From Dyadobacter koreensis (GTDB lineage Bacteria > Bacteroidota > Bacteroidia > Cytophagales > Spirosomataceae), in assembly GCF_900108855.1 (NCBI RefSeq), contig NZ_FNXY01000004.1, forward strand, positions 372,001 to 436,000: a DNA stretch of 64,000 bases. The letters are read 5' to 3'. Positions within the stretch are counted from its first letter, which is position 1. Every line of letters starts with the position of its first letter. The notes beneath the pieces are model-generated. The model saw only the letters and a program-made list of their open reading frames with translations, searched no databases and was not told the origin of the DNA. Shown piece by piece: positions 26,185 to 35,895 of this stretch. Both the position numbers and the translations under genes were made by a program.

Positions 26185-26494
26185 ATTTAATCGGTAACAC
26201 TTTTATGTATTTGTATATCTTACATCTTAATCCAAATATAATGGTGCTCTGCAAGTTCCGTGAAGCGGCTAATTCTTTCCTTATACTTGTATGACAGAAG
26301 TTAGCGCTTTCGAAAATTATAATTTGCATTTTTCGCGAAGCACTTACCGTTAAAAGTAATCGGCTATTCCGGATAACTCAAATTGTCAATCTTCTATCTC
26401 TGCCGAACAAGGGGCAGTGCAGATAACCAAAATATTAAAAAAAACGAACAAATGCAATTCAAAGATGCCACGTACCAAAATGTCTTATCAGGAC
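26185..26494. other. 310-base gap, promoter only
   Basis: No gene is supported here. It separates RluF (ending on the right, minus strand) from the beta-lactamase-like gene. A minus-strand -7-like element TATATTTG lies at 26240-26233. An A-rich stretch occurs around 26430-26450. No repeats or RNA gene recognised. Confidence 0.5.
26233..26240 (-). promoter_or_regulatory. -7 element TATATTTG
   Basis: Read on the minus strand this matches TAnnTTTG, 49 bases upstream of the class A-like gene. No -33 TTG at the expected distance, so a tentative promoter. Confidence 0.35.
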
Positions 26495-27232
26495 TTACTC
26501 TTCATCTTCCAGATACGACCCCTCCTCTGTTTTTGTCGAATTTTGAATTGAATCATTTATCAGGTTTAATTCTTCCTCAGTCAGGTTTCTCCACTTTCCA
26601 ACTGGCAAATTTTCGAGCGTTACATTCATGATCCGCACTCTCCTCAACCTTGCTACACTATATCCAAGATATTCACACATCCGGCGAATCTGACGGTTCA
26701 GTCCCTGTGTCAGAATAATTGTAAAGACATAAGTCCCGTCTTTCCGTACGAAACATTTCTTTGTCACTGTATCAAGAATCGGTACTCCGTTACTCATCCT
26801 TTGAACAAAATCCGCCTTGATTGGTTTGTCGACCGTCACCACATATTCCTTCTCATGGTTGTTTCCGGCACGTAATATTTTATTTACAATATCACCGTCA
26901 CTTGTCAGAAAAATAAGGCCTTCAGAAGGCTTATCTAATCGGCCGATGGGAAATATACGTTCCGGATGTTTTATGTAATCGATAATATTGCCATGGATCT
27001 GTCGCTCAGTCGTACAAGTTATCCCAACCGGTTTGTTAAAAGCGATATAAATACCTGCTTTTTTTACCCTAAGCGGTTTTCCGTCAACCTTCACTTCATC
27101 GCCGTCGGTTGCTTTATCTCCCAAAACTGCCTGTTTTCCGTTTAGCGTTACACGCCCCTGCTCTACGAGCTTATCTGCCTCTCTGCGTGAACAGAATCCT
27201 GTCTCACTGATAAATTTATTTATGCGAATCAA
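26495..27232 (-). CDS. rluF: 23S rRNA pseudouridine synthase RluF
   Basis: A 245-residue pseudouridine synthase: N-terminal S4 RNA-binding domain (2-55, [20 protein letters not shown]) then the RsuA/RluB-type catalytic domain with D100 in [29 protein letters not shown] and [16 protein letters not shown] closely match RluF, which modifies U2604 of 23S rRNA. RluF over RluB/E is chosen by these segments. Single gene. Confidence 0.9.
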   Translation of the reverse strand: MIRINKFISETGFCSRREADKLVEQGRVTLNGKQAVLGDKATDGDEVKVDGKPLRVKKAGIYIAFNKPVGITCTTERQIHGNIIDYIKHPERIFPIGRLDKPSEGLIFLTSDGDIVNKILRAGNNHEKEYVVTVDKPIKADFVQRMSNGVPILDTVTKKCFVRKDGTYVFTIILTQGLNRQIRRMCEYLGYSVARLRRVRIMNVTLENLPVGKWRNLTEEELNLINDSIQNSTKTEEGSYLEDEE

Positions 27233-27368
27233 CTTATACTGCTATTGAAAATTAATAATGAATTTTTACTGGCAAGTTAAAGATTGCAAAAAAAATCGGA
27301 TTGAAATCAAAGAAACAGCCACATAGACTCTTTCTATACCAATGGTTAATAATTTTCAAATAATTTTT

Positions 27369-28697
27369 ATGCGAAACACTGTAAAATCTGACATTTCAAA
27401 CAGTCGCTTCTACCTTCTGATATTTTTTCTCTGGCTGTCTCTGGGACAAAATATTGCACAGCCCATCGAGCGCGCTGTTAAAATCCTGGTCGCGCCGGAT
27501 CGGGAAGACTGGACTTACAAAACTGGTGACAAGGTAAAATTTACAATATCCGTTTTTCAAAACGGTAATCCTGTAAAAAATGCTCCGGTGCGCTATGAGA
27601 TCGGTCCGGAAAAAATGGAAGCAACCATCAAAGAAAGCAAAACAGCGGCGAACGGAACCATTACCGTGGACGCAGGTACTCTGAAATCTCCCGGATTTTT
27701 GAGGTGTATCGCTTTCACTAACGTCGATGGCGGCGAATATAAGGGGCTCGCAACCGCTGGTTTTGAACCTGAAAAAATTCAGCCAACAGTAACGAATCCA
27801 GCTGATTTTGATGCCTTTTGGGATGCCGCAAAAAAAGAACTGGCGAGTGTTCCAATGGATGCCAAAATGACTTTATTGCCTGAGCGCTGTACAGAAAAAG
27901 TAAATGTTTACCATGTCAATTTACAAAATTTCAGAACCAATGTCCGTCTGTACGGAATTTTGACAATCCCTAAAAAAGAAGGAAAATATCCGGCATTGCT
28001 AAAAGTACCAGGCGCCGGTGTTCGTCCGTATTACGGCGATGTGGCCATGGCTGAAAAGGATATTATCACTTTTGAGATTGGAATCCATGGTATCTCGGTG
28101 ATCATGGACCCATCTGTTTATACGGATCTGGGGCAAGGAGCATTAAACGGATATCCAGCTTATAATCTGGATGACAAAGATCGCTTTTATTACAAACGTG
28201 TATATCTTGGATGTATAAGGGCAAATGATTTTTTGACGAGTTTGCCTCAATTTGACGGTTCCAATCTTGCAGTTACCGGCGGAAGCCAGGGCGGGGCACT
28301 ATCAATCATTACGGCTGGAATTGACCCGCGTGTGAAGTGGCTTGGTGCATTTTATCCAGCTTTGAGTGATGTTACCGGCTACCTGAACGGCAGAGCCGGA
28401 GGATGGCCTCACTTTTTTGACAAAATCAATATGAAATTCAATAATACCAAAGAAAAACTGGCGACAGTCGGATATTATGATGTGGTTAATTTCGCCAGAC
28501 GTGTTAAAGTTCCGGGCTTTTATATGTGGGGATACAACGACGAAACTTGCCCTCCGACTTCAATGTATTCTGCATACAACGTCACAACTGCACCGAAAGA
28601 ATTAAAATTATATCTGGAAACAGGTCACTGGACTTATCCCGAAGAGCGCGATATGATGAATAACTGGCTGGTCAGCAAATTAAAACCGGGTAAATAG
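27369..28697 (+). CDS. Exported acetyl-xylan esterase (AXE1, CE7 type)
   Basis: An exported acetyl esterase of about 442 residues. The start at 27369 leads straight into a signal peptide ending NIAQP; an in-frame ATG at 27342 adds nine residues and is the alternative. An N-terminal Ig-like domain (first about 120 residues) precedes the AXE1/cephalosporin-C deacetylase domain, with nucleophile in GGSQGGAL, the aspartate probably in DETCPP and the histidine in TGHWTYPE. CE7 enzymes deacetylate xylo-oligosaccharides. Next gene, an oxidoreductase, follows by 63 bases. Confidence 0.87.
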   Translation: MRNTVKSDISNSRFYLLIFFLWLSLGQNIAQPIERAVKILVAPDREDWTYKTGDKVKFTISVFQNGNPVKNAPVRYEIGPEKMEATIKESKTAANGTITVDAGTLKSPGFLRCIAFTNVDGGEYKGLATAGFEPEKIQPTVTNPADFDAFWDAAKKELASVPMDAKMTLLPERCTEKVNVYHVNLQNFRTNVRLYGILTIPKKEGKYPALLKVPGAGVRPYYGDVAMAEKDIITFEIGIHGISVIMDPSVYTDLGQGALNGYPAYNLDDKDRFYYKRVYLGCIRANDFLTSLPQFDGSNLAVTGGSQGGALSIITAGIDPRVKWLGAFYPALSDVTGYLNGRAGGWPHFFDKINMKFNNTKEKLATVGYYDVVNFARRVKVPGFYMWGYNDETCPPTSMYSAYNVTTAPKELKLYLETGHWTYPEERDMMNNWLVSKLKPGK

Positions 28698-28760
28698 TTC
28701 GTTATTTTGGAGCAGTCCATCATTCTCTCAATCATTCATTCTATCACTCACACCTTCCAT

Positions 28761-30065
28761 ATGGACCGTAGAAAATTCATCGAACAATCTGTATTGGCCG
28801 GAGCGGCATTTTCCTCACTACCGTTGCTGACCTCCCTAAAAAGAACAACACAGTATAAAACCGCCCTGATCGGTTCCGGGTGGTGGGGAACAAATATTCT
28901 GCGCTGCGCAATTCAAGCGGGCGAATCAAAGGTCGTTGCTATGTGCGACGTGGACGAAAATCAGCTAAAAGTTACTTCCGCTGAAATATCCAAACTGACT
29001 CCTGATAAACCGAAACTTTACAAGGATTTCAGGGAAATGCTGCAAAAAGAAAAACCTGAGATTGTAATCGTGGCCACACCCGATCACTGGCATGCTTTGT
29101 GTTGTATCGCTGCGATCGAATCCGGAGCGCACGTATATGTAGAAAAACCGATTTGTCACACGATACAGGAAGGACGAGCAATGGTTAATGCAACCCGCAA
29201 ACACGGCCGTATCGTTCAGGTTGGAACTCATCGGAGGGTTTCTCCGCACAACGTATCAGGAATGGAGTTTCTTAAATCCGGAAAAGCCGGAAAGGTTGGT
29301 ATGGCCCGTGCTTTTGTTCATTACGGTGGTGGGCCGGGACAGAAAACGCCGGATTCAGAAATTCCGAAAGGACTGGATTGGGATATGTATTGCGGGCCGG
29401 CACAGCTTGTTCCCTATAACAAGACCATCCATCCAAAGGGATTCAGGAATTATCTAAATTTTGCAAACGGAACCCTTGGCGACTGGGGAATTCACTGGCT
29501 GGATCAGGTACTCTGGTGGTCTGAACAAAAATATCCGAAAAAAGTTTATTCAACGGGAGGACGTGCGATTCGACAGGATAATACGGACGCACCCGATCAC
29601 CAGGTGGCTGTGTATGATTTTGATGGTTTTACGCTGGAATGGGAACACCGGAATTTTGCCGCAAATAATGCTGAAAAAACGCATCCGCAACAGGCGGTCG
29701 GTGTTTATTTTTATGGTACCGAGGGGACATTTCATATGGGCTGGCTAGATGGCTGGACGTTTTATCCAAGCAATCCGAATAAACCCATTATTCATCAGGA
29801 TGCCCAACTGAACAAACCGGATGATCAGAACATTCAACAGCTCTGGGCAAATTTTCTATCATCAATTAAAACAAATACTCCGCCGGTCTGCGAGATTGAA
29901 GTTGGGCAGCGCTCCACCAATCTTGCTTTACTTGGTATGCTTTCCTACAAACTTGGCAGAAGTATAATCTGGGACGGAGAAAAAGAGATAATCCCGGGTG
30001 ACGAAGATGCAAACAAACTATTGAAAAGAGACTACCGGGGCGAGTGGCAGTATCCAACAGTGTAG
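28761..30065 (+). CDS. Gfo/Idh/MocA oxidoreductase with Tat-like signal
   Basis: A 434-residue NAD(P)-dependent sugar oxidoreductase. The ATG at 28761 gives MDRRKFIEQSVLAGAAFSSL, a twin-arginine-like export signal common in Bacteroidota members; a TTG at 28707 would only add an unconvincing extension. The Rossmann motif is ALIGSGWWGTN, then the EKP motif in YVEKPICHT. DWGIHWLDQ falls in the C-terminal domain. Likely periplasmic or surface-facing, oxidising or epimerising a sugar; may act with AXE1 just upstream. Ends before a strong terminator. Confidence 0.88.
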   Translation: MDRRKFIEQSVLAGAAFSSLPLLTSLKRTTQYKTALIGSGWWGTNILRCAIQAGESKVVAMCDVDENQLKVTSAEISKLTPDKPKLYKDFREMLQKEKPEIVIVATPDHWHALCCIAAIESGAHVYVEKPICHTIQEGRAMVNATRKHGRIVQVGTHRRVSPHNVSGMEFLKSGKAGKVGMARAFVHYGGGPGQKTPDSEIPKGLDWDMYCGPAQLVPYNKTIHPKGFRNYLNFANGTLGDWGIHWLDQVLWWSEQKYPKKVYSTGGRAIRQDNTDAPDHQVAVYDFDGFTLEWEHRNFAANNAEKTHPQQAVGVYFYGTEGTFHMGWLDGWTFYPSNPNKPIIHQDAQLNKPDDQNIQQLWANFLSSIKTNTPPVCEIEVGQRSTNLALLGMLSYKLGRSIIWDGEKEIIPGDEDANKLLKRDYRGEWQYPTV

Positions 30066-30074
30066 CATAACAAA

Positions 30075-30113
30075 AAAGCCGGTCTGGCGTTTCGAAAACG
30101 CAAGGCCGGCTTT
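30075..30113. terminator. Terminator between convergent genes
   Basis: AAAGCCGG (30075-30082) pairs with CCGGCTTT (30106-30113), and inside GCGTTT pairs with AAACGC around CGA. T/A-rich on both sides, so it can serve the oxidoreductase and the small minus-strand gene. Confidence 0.88.
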
Positions 30114-30131
30114 ATAATTTCTTGACGGCAA

Positions 30132-30488
30132 TTAGTCAATCTTGATGACTTCTGCCGGAATGTTATATTGCGTGATGATTTCACGTGTGAAACGGACGTG
30201 ACCACGTGGCGCCATAAGATACAATTTGGCGCCTTTCATTCCTGCCAATTCGCTCAAAAGCTTCCATTTAGAAACACTTCCCCGAAGTTGGTCTGTTTTC
30301 ATGGACACTTCCAGATAATGTCTGTTGAACATATTCACACCTGTAACATCCGGCGTGAATTTCTCATTATCAGCAGCTCTTTCGTATGATTTTGGTGTTT
30401 CAAAGCCTTCCATATTGGCCTGAATTTCCTTAAAACCATGAGCTTGTGCCCATTTTACAACAATGGGAATAAATGATTCCTTTTCCAT
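30132..30488 (-). CDS. Small protein of unknown function
   Basis: A 118-residue cytosolic protein (start MEKESF chosen; the upstream part of the frame reads through a poor start). The centre reads KFTPDVTGVNMFNRHYLEVSMK, with the PD...E..K spacing loosely like a PD-(D/E)xK nuclease core, and SKWKLLSELAGMKGAKLYLMAPRGH follows as a helix-strand unit typical of that fold. The match is not exact, so nuclease activity is speculation. Located after a convergent terminator, apparently monocistronic. Confidence 0.6.
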   Translation of the reverse strand: MEKESFIPIVVKWAQAHGFKEIQANMEGFETPKSYERAADNEKFTPDVTGVNMFNRHYLEVSMKTDQLRGSVSKWKLLSELAGMKGAKLYLMAPRGHVRFTREIITQYNIPAEVIKID

Positions 30489-30672
30489 AAATAACAATGA
30501 ATGATTTCCTCCCCGACCGACGGGGAAACTCAACGTAAAATATTAAACTAAAACCTGAGAAGAGTGAAAGCGTCGTAACCTAAAATAGTCGCCAAACAAG
30601 CCACATTTCTTACCAATTGGGAAAACTACTACTTTTTCGTCAGACTACAAAATAAAATTCATTACATAGAGA

Positions 30673-30999
30673 CTAATCTTCCAGTTCGTCCAGGAAAAAA
30701 CGGTAAGCCCTCAACAATTCCTGATGCGTTTTGGTATTCTTCATATTTAACGCCAAATCAATACCTTTCTGATAAATAATCTCGGCTTTTTCATTTTTTT
30801 CCAGCCCTGCAAAAAAAGCTCCGGCGTTGTAATACGTTGCCAGATAGTCAGGATGACGTTCAAGAAGTGTATCAAAATACACCTCTGCCTTGCCAAGGTC
30901 AGACTTTTGATATTCCAGCGCAAGTGCATAGATATTGAAAGGATCGTCAGGGTCCTCCTCATAAAAAGCGATCAGATTTTCCAGCAGTGAGTTTTTCAT
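30673..30999 (-). CDS. Small tetratricopeptide repeat protein
   Basis: A 108-residue helical protein with TPR-type pattern (NIYALALEYQKSDLGKAEVYFDTLL, then YLATYYNAGAFFAGLEKNEKAEIIYQKG), about two and a half repeats. No signal peptide. Probably a cytosolic protein-binding adaptor; partner unknown. It is divergent from etfB. Confidence 0.75.
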   Translation of the reverse strand: MKNSLLENLIAFYEEDPDDPFNIYALALEYQKSDLGKAEVYFDTLLERHPDYLATYYNAGAFFAGLEKNEKAEIIYQKGIDLALNMKNTKTHQELLRAYRFFLDELED

Positions 31000-31168
31000 T
31001 TTAATATTGTTATGCTTGCATACTATTTAAGTTTTTCTGTATATTCGCCACTATAAATTTATTCTAAAAAAAATTATAACGAACGATCGCATGTACTGCT
31101 TTGGAGGTTTAGAATTCATTCGAGGCCTAAATTAAAGTTATATACATTCATCAACTTCTAGCCTTATC

Positions 31169-31906
31169 ATGAAAATACTCGTATGTATTACCAATGTGCC
31201 GGATACGACGGCTAAAATAACTTTTACCGATAATGACACCAAACTTAACAAAGCTGGTGTACAATTTATAATCGGACCATATGATGATTATGCACTTGCG
31301 CGGGCTGTCGAGCTGAAAGAGCAGCTTGGAGGATCGGTAACCGTTCTCCACGTAGGCGAAGCAGAAGCTGATCCCCAAATCCGTAAAGCCCTGGCAATCG
31401 GTGCGGATGATGCGATCCGGATTAATGCAGATCCTGTCGATTCATACTTTACCGCTGCTCAGATTGCTCATATTGCTTCTGAAAATAAATATGATCTTAT
31501 TTTGATGGGACGCGAATCCATTGATTTTAATAGCGGCGTTGTGCATGGATTGGTTGGAGAAATGTTGGGAATACCCTCCTATTCGCCGGTCATGAAACTG
31601 GAAATCAGCGGTACGACCGCTACACTTGCGCGTGAAATTGATGGAGGGAAAGAAACTTTAACAGCGGAGTTACCACTTGTTCTTGGGTGTCAGGAGCCTA
31701 TTTCTGAATGGAAGATTCCCAATATGCGTGGCATCATGACGGCCAGAACAAAACCGCTTGTTGTCGTGGAGCCTGTTTCTGTGGAAGAAATGACGATTCC
31801 CGAACAATATTCACTGCCAGCACCAAAAGGCGCCTGCAGGATGATCCCCGCATCGGAGGCCGAAACGCTGATTAAACTTCTGAGAACAGAAGCGAAAGTT
31901 ATTTAA
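31169..31906 (+). CDS. etfB: Electron transfer flavoprotein subunit beta
   Basis: A 245-residue EtfB. It begins MKILVCITNVPDTTAKI and has the AMP-binding HUP-type fold (ALAIGADDAIRINADPVDSY, LILMGRESIDFNSGVVHGLVGEM). With EtfA it forms a heterodimer carrying FAD and AMP that takes electrons from acyl-CoA dehydrogenases and other flavoenzymes. The etfA gene starts 57 bases downstream. Confidence 0.95.
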   Translation: MKILVCITNVPDTTAKITFTDNDTKLNKAGVQFIIGPYDDYALARAVELKEQLGGSVTVLHVGEAEADPQIRKALAIGADDAIRINADPVDSYFTAAQIAHIASENKYDLILMGRESIDFNSGVVHGLVGEMLGIPSYSPVMKLEISGTTATLAREIDGGKETLTAELPLVLGCQEPISEWKIPNMRGIMTARTKPLVVVEPVSVEEMTIPEQYSLPAPKGACRMIPASEAETLIKLLRTEAKVI

Positions 31907-31963
31907 AAAAATATTGATTGGCCGGAAAGTTAGACTACGGTCAGAATTCTAAAATTGATCAAG

Positions 31964-32929
31964 ATGTCAGTACTCATATTTGTTGAATTAGATAATGGAT
32001 CGGTTAAAAAAACTTCGCTGGAAGCTGTCGCTTATGGCGCGGAAGTAGCAAAATTAACCGGTACCACAGCGACCGTTTTAGCACTTGGAGCAGCGGAAAC
32101 TTCTGCCCTGGAACAAACAGGGAATTTCGGAGCAACGAAAGTTTTGCACGTTTCCGATGAAAAATTATCCCATGAAAACAGTCTTGCTTACGCGGATGTT
32201 TTGGCTCAGGCTGTTCAACAGGAAAACAGCAAAGTGATCATCATTTCCAAATCCGGATTGGGTGACGCTGTTGCCGCGCGCGCGTCGGCCAAACTGAAAG
32301 CCGGAATTGTTTCTGGCGTTACCGAATTGCCTGTCATAGACAATGGGTTCAGTGTGAAAAGAAGCATTTACACCGGCAAAGCATTTTCGACGGTTGAAGT
32401 CAAGTCAGATATAAAAATTCTGGTTGTCAAGAAAAACGCGATTGAAGCCTTAGAAGGCACGGGAATCGCTAAAATTGAGTCTTTCACTCCCACATTGCGT
32501 GATTCTGATTTCCTGGCATCCGTTGGCCAGATTGAAAAAGCAAGCTCGGAATTATCATTAACCGAAGCTGACATCATTGTTTCAGGAGGACGTGGTATGA
32601 AAGGGCCCGATAACTGGCAGCCACTTCTGGATTTCGCTCACGCGCTCGGTGCTGCAACAGGGTGCTCCAAACCGGTGTCCGATCTTGACTGGCGGCCGCA
32701 TCATGAGCATATCGGACAGACCGGAATTAAAGTTGCCCCCAATCTATACATTGCCTGTGGTATTTCAGGAGCTATCCAGCATTTAGCAGGAGTTAACGGA
32801 TCTAAATATATTGTGGTAATCAATAAAGACCCCGAAGCTCCCTTTTTCAAAGCCGCAGATTATGGAATTGTCGGCGATATTTTCGACGTTTTACCTAAGC
32901 TCACGAAGGCCGTTCAAGACCTCAAATGA
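31964..32929 (+). CDS. etfA: Electron transfer flavoprotein subunit alpha
   Basis: A 322-residue EtfA; ATG 31964 ([16 protein letters not shown]) chosen over an in-frame TTG three codons upstream. The C-terminal FAD domain carries [12 protein letters not shown] and [22 protein letters not shown], which bind FAD, and [14 protein letters not shown]. Pairs with EtfB upstream. Followed by a terminator. Confidence 0.95.
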   Translation: MSVLIFVELDNGSVKKTSLEAVAYGAEVAKLTGTTATVLALGAAETSALEQTGNFGATKVLHVSDEKLSHENSLAYADVLAQAVQQENSKVIIISKSGLGDAVAARASAKLKAGIVSGVTELPVIDNGFSVKRSIYTGKAFSTVEVKSDIKILVVKKNAIEALEGTGIAKIESFTPTLRDSDFLASVGQIEKASSELSLTEADIIVSGGRGMKGPDNWQPLLDFAHALGAATGCSKPVSDLDWRPHHEHIGQTGIKVAPNLYIACGISGAIQHLAGVNGSKYIVVINKDPEAPFFKAADYGIVGDIFDVLPKLTKAVQDLK

Positions 32930-32948
32930 CGAATTGTTTTCAGTTATA

Positions 32949-32986
32949 CCCTGCCTTGCATTTTTTTATGCAGGGCGGGTTTTTTA
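32949..32986 (+). terminator. Terminator after etfA
   Basis: CCCTGC (32949-32954) pairs with GCAGGG (32970-32975), with further TGCAT/ATGCA pairing in the loop, and GCGGG then a run of T. About 20 bases past the etfA stop. Confidence 0.8.
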
Positions 32987-33203
32987 TTTTTGCGTACTAA
33001 AACAATGGCCCGTTGTGGAATGTGTAAAATAAGACGTATTTTTATTGAGATAGCACCTTGATTAACAGTACTATTTCAATAAAACCATACTTAAAATACA
33101 TAAGACCGGTCTTGTTTCCAAGTTGAAAAAATCTTAGTACCCATTGCGCAAAATCACCAGAACTGTTTGCAAAAACGTTGCGTTAGTCCATTAAAGTCCA
33201 AAC

Positions 33204-33803
33204 GTGAAAAAAATTAAGTTAGAAATATTGGGGCTTTCCCCAAGCCAGTCTCAGGCCGGTTCCTTCGCTCTTGTGTTGGGTGAAGAATTAGGAAACCGTC
33301 GCCTTCCCATTATCATTGGCGTGTTCGAAGCGCAGGCAATTGCCGTACAAATTGAGAACATCGTCCCTAACCGGCCGATGACTCACGATTTATTTAAATC
33401 GTTTGCGGAAGGAATGAATTATACCTTGAAAGAAATCGTCATTTCTGATTTGAAAGAAGGTATTTTTTATGCTAAAATTGTTTGCAAAGACAGTCTGAGA
33501 GAGGTTGAAATTGATGCGCGTCCGTCCGATGCGATCGCAATTGGGTTGCGTTTCGATATCCCGATCTATACCTATGAAGCTATTCTTTCTGAGGCAGGAA
33601 TTATTTCCAGTTCCATTTCTGAAGACGAAGACGAGGATGAAGAAGATGCAATCAAGGAAACTTTGCAGTCGCGGGGAAGTCTTACAGACCAGATGAGAGA
33701 TCTTTCGTACGATGAACTCCAACGCATGCTGGACGATGCACTTACAAAAGAAGATTACGAAAAAGCGGCAAAAATCCGTGATGAAATGGGCCGCAGAAAT
33801 TAA
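33204..33803 (+). CDS. Bifunctional nuclease family protein with UVR motif
   Basis: A 199-residue protein. Residues about 1-135 form the BFN (DUF151) domain (LPIIIGVFEAQAIAVQIENI, then EIDARPSDAIAIGLRFDIPIY). An acidic linker (EDEDEDEEDA) precedes a C-terminal UVR motif (SYDELQRMLDDALTKEDYEKA), the UvrB-UvrC interaction helix. Relatives in bacteria and plants have reported RNase/DNase activity; the UVR motif suggests repair or protein-interaction. Stands alone before ftsX. Confidence 0.88.
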   Translation: MKKIKLEILGLSPSQSQAGSFALVLGEELGNRRLPIIIGVFEAQAIAVQIENIVPNRPMTHDLFKSFAEGMNYTLKEIVISDLKEGIFYAKIVCKDSLREVEIDARPSDAIAIGLRFDIPIYTYEAILSEAGIISSSISEDEDEDEEDAIKETLQSRGSLTDQMRDLSYDELQRMLDDALTKEDYEKAAKIRDEMGRRN

Positions 33804-33874
33804 TTTCGGCAGTTTTCTTTCGTTAAAAATAGTTAAGATTGTTGCTCCTGAGCCAGCAGTCTTATATTAATCAT

Positions 33875-33882
33875 TAATTTTG
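33875..33882 (+). promoter_or_regulatory. -7 element TAATTTTG before ftsX
   Basis: Matches TAnnTTTG, 58 bases before the ftsX ATG. The nearest TTG (33842) is too far for the usual -33 spacing; tentative promoter of the ftsX to ribF block. Confidence 0.35.
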
Positions 33883-33939
33883 CCATCAATACTTCATTCG
33901 AAAGTCTGAATAAAACCGGTTTGAGAAATATCCCTTTTT

Positions 33940-34821
33940 ATGCCTAAAAAGAAAAAAATTGGCAGTTATCCCAATGCGATGATTGTTATGAGTCTGACGG
34001 CCGCATTATTCCTGATTGGATTTTGCGGACTTCTGGTAATTCAGTCTAAAAAACTGGTCTCCATTATACGCCAGAATATAGAAGTCAGAGTATTCATCGA
34101 CAAAGAAGTAACCAAGGCGGGCCAGGATTCTATTTTGACCGTGCTGAAAACAAAACCTTATGTCTCTGCGGCAATAGAGACTCCAACCCCGATTACTTTC
34201 GTTTCAAAAGAAGAGGCTGCCAAAGAATTTATCGAAGGCACAAAGGAAGACTTCACCGCCTTTTTGGGAGAAAATCCATTACGTGACAGCTACCGCGTAA
34301 AAATTGGAGAAGACTATTTCGAAGAATCTAAATTACAGCAGATCAAAAAAGATATCGAAACCATCAAAGGTGTTTACGAGGTCGTTTATCAGGAAGATCT
34401 TGCTGACAACATCAACCGTAACGTGACAAAAATATATGCAGTCCTTGCAAGTTTTGCACTTATTATGTTGATAATTATTGTCCTTCTTGTAAACAATACG
34501 ATTAAGCTGGCAATTTATTCTCAGCGTTTTCTGATCAGAAGTATGCAGCTGGTTGGTGCTACTAACGGTTTTATTCAGCGCCCTTATATCCTTCGCGGCG
34601 CAATGCAGGGAACAATCGGTGGTGTCCTGGCCGGCGGTCTGCTGATAGGTTTGCAGCAGGTAGCCGTCAGAAATGTCGAAGGTCTGGCAATGTTACAGGA
34701 ATACGACAAAATCGTTATTCTGGTGGCAGTGGTTCTGGCGCTGGGAATCATGATCGGCATTGCAAGCACCTACCAATCCCTTGCGCGTTATCTTCGCATG
34801 GCACTGGATGATTTATATTAA
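33940..34821 (+). CDS. ftsX: Cell-division permease FtsX
   Basis: A 293-residue FtsX. Short basic cytoplasmic tail (MPKKKKIGSYPNAMI), helix 1 at about 14-36, an extracytoplasmic domain of about 120 residues (residues 37-155), then three helices (about 160-185, 222-240, 258-280). FtsX partners with FtsE to activate peptidoglycan hydrolases at the septum. No ftsE is next to it here. It heads the block DUF3098-uppP-truB-ribF, a gene order conserved in Bacteroidota. Confidence 0.9.
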   Translation: MPKKKKIGSYPNAMIVMSLTAALFLIGFCGLLVIQSKKLVSIIRQNIEVRVFIDKEVTKAGQDSILTVLKTKPYVSAAIETPTPITFVSKEEAAKEFIEGTKEDFTAFLGENPLRDSYRVKIGEDYFEESKLQQIKKDIETIKGVYEVVYQEDLADNINRNVTKIYAVLASFALIMLIIIVLLVNNTIKLAIYSQRFLIRSMQLVGATNGFIQRPYILRGAMQGTIGGVLAGGLLIGLQQVAVRNVEGLAMLQEYDKIVILVAVVLALGIMIGIASTYQSLARYLRMALDDLY

Positions 34822-34859
34822 TCGAGTTAAAAAGATTATTGACTATCAACAATTAATTT

Positions 34860-35075
34860 ATGAGCAACACAAAAAACAATCTTCCATTTGGAGCATCAAA
34901 CTACAAAATGATGCTGATTGGATTAGCCGTAATTCTTGGCGGATTTTTAATTATGAGTCTAGATACCGAGGAATTTGGTTTTGGTTTGCTTGGGTTAACC
35001 GTTGGGCCTGTGATCGTAATCCTGGGTTTCATCATTGAGTTTTGGGCTATTTTACGTAAACCCGTTAATTCATGA
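34860..35075 (+). CDS. DUF3098 small membrane protein
   Basis: A 71-residue protein with two hydrophobic helices ([18 protein letters not shown] and [20 protein letters not shown]), the DUF3098 family. In Bacteroidota it sits between ftsX and uppP; function unknown. Its stop overlaps the uppP ATG (ATGA), so translation is coupled. Confidence 0.88.
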   Translation: MSNTKNNLPFGASNYKMMLIGLAVILGGFLIMSLDTEEFGFGLLGLTVGPVIVILGFIIEFWAILRKPVNS

Positions 35076-35851
35076 CCATCTGGCAGGCAATCATTTTAGC
35101 AATTGTTGAAGGAATCACAGAATTCCTACCCGTTTCTTCCACCGGACATATGATCATCGCATCCTCATTTATGGGGATCAGCCATCTGGAATTTACCAAA
35201 ATGTTTACGGTTAATATTCAATTCGGAGCCATACTTTCGGTTGTTGTATTATACTGGAAACGTTTTTTCCAGTCCACAGACTTTTATTTCAAGCTTTTTG
35301 TCGCTTTCCTTCCGGCAGCGGTCCTTGGTTTTCTTCTGAATGACCTGATTGACTCGATGCTTGAAAATGTTATCGTTGTAGCGATTTCGCTTTTAGTAGG
35401 CGGTATTATTTTGTTGTTCATCGATCGTATCAACAATGACAATACGCGTGAAAGAGAAATATCCTATTTTGACGCTTTGAAAATTGGTTTTTTTCAATGT
35501 ATCGCGATGATCCCAGGCGTTTCCCGCTCCGCATCGACAATTATTGGAGGTATGTTGCAGGGCCTTTCACGCAAACAAGCCGCTGAATTTTCTTTTTTTC
35601 TGGCGGTTCCAACGATGGCTGCGGCCGGTGGCTACAAACTTTTGAAAACATATGACACCATTCAGGCTTCTGATATCAAAACGTTATTAATCGGAAACTT
35701 AGTTGCGTTTGTCGTGGCGATGCTGGCAATAAAGTTTTTCATTAATTTCCTTACAAAATATGGCTTCAAAGTGTTCGGATATTACCGCATCATTTTGGGA
35801 CTCATTCTTTTGGGACTTTTGGCATCCGGTTATAAACTTGATATTGTGTAA
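35072..35851 (+). CDS. uppP: Undecaprenyl-diphosphate phosphatase
   Basis: A 259-residue polytopic enzyme (BacA/UppP). It recycles undecaprenyl diphosphate to the monophosphate carrier used for peptidoglycan and surface glycans. Motifs: [14 protein letters not shown] near 14-27 with the catalytic acidic residue, and [14 protein letters not shown] near 149-162. Coupled to DUF3098 by a 4-base overlap; truB follows. Confidence 0.95.
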   Translation: MTIWQAIILAIVEGITEFLPVSSTGHMIIASSFMGISHLEFTKMFTVNIQFGAILSVVVLYWKRFFQSTDFYFKLFVAFLPAAVLGFLLNDLIDSMLENVIVVAISLLVGGIILLFIDRINNDNTREREISYFDALKIGFFQCIAMIPGVSRSASTIIGGMLQGLSRKQAAEFSFFLAVPTMAAAGGYKLLKTYDTIQASDIKTLLIGNLVAFVVAMLAIKFFINFLTKYGFKVFGYYRIILGLILLGLLASGYKLDIV

Positions 35852-35895
35852 ACTTGCGGGGAAGGCCGAGCGTATTTAATTTAGATAAAAATAGT

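Noticed and set aside
26383-26631. Plus-strand 82-codon frame in the gap beside rluF
   Set aside because: Its second half is the reverse of the rluF coding region and the first half has no protein-like pattern.
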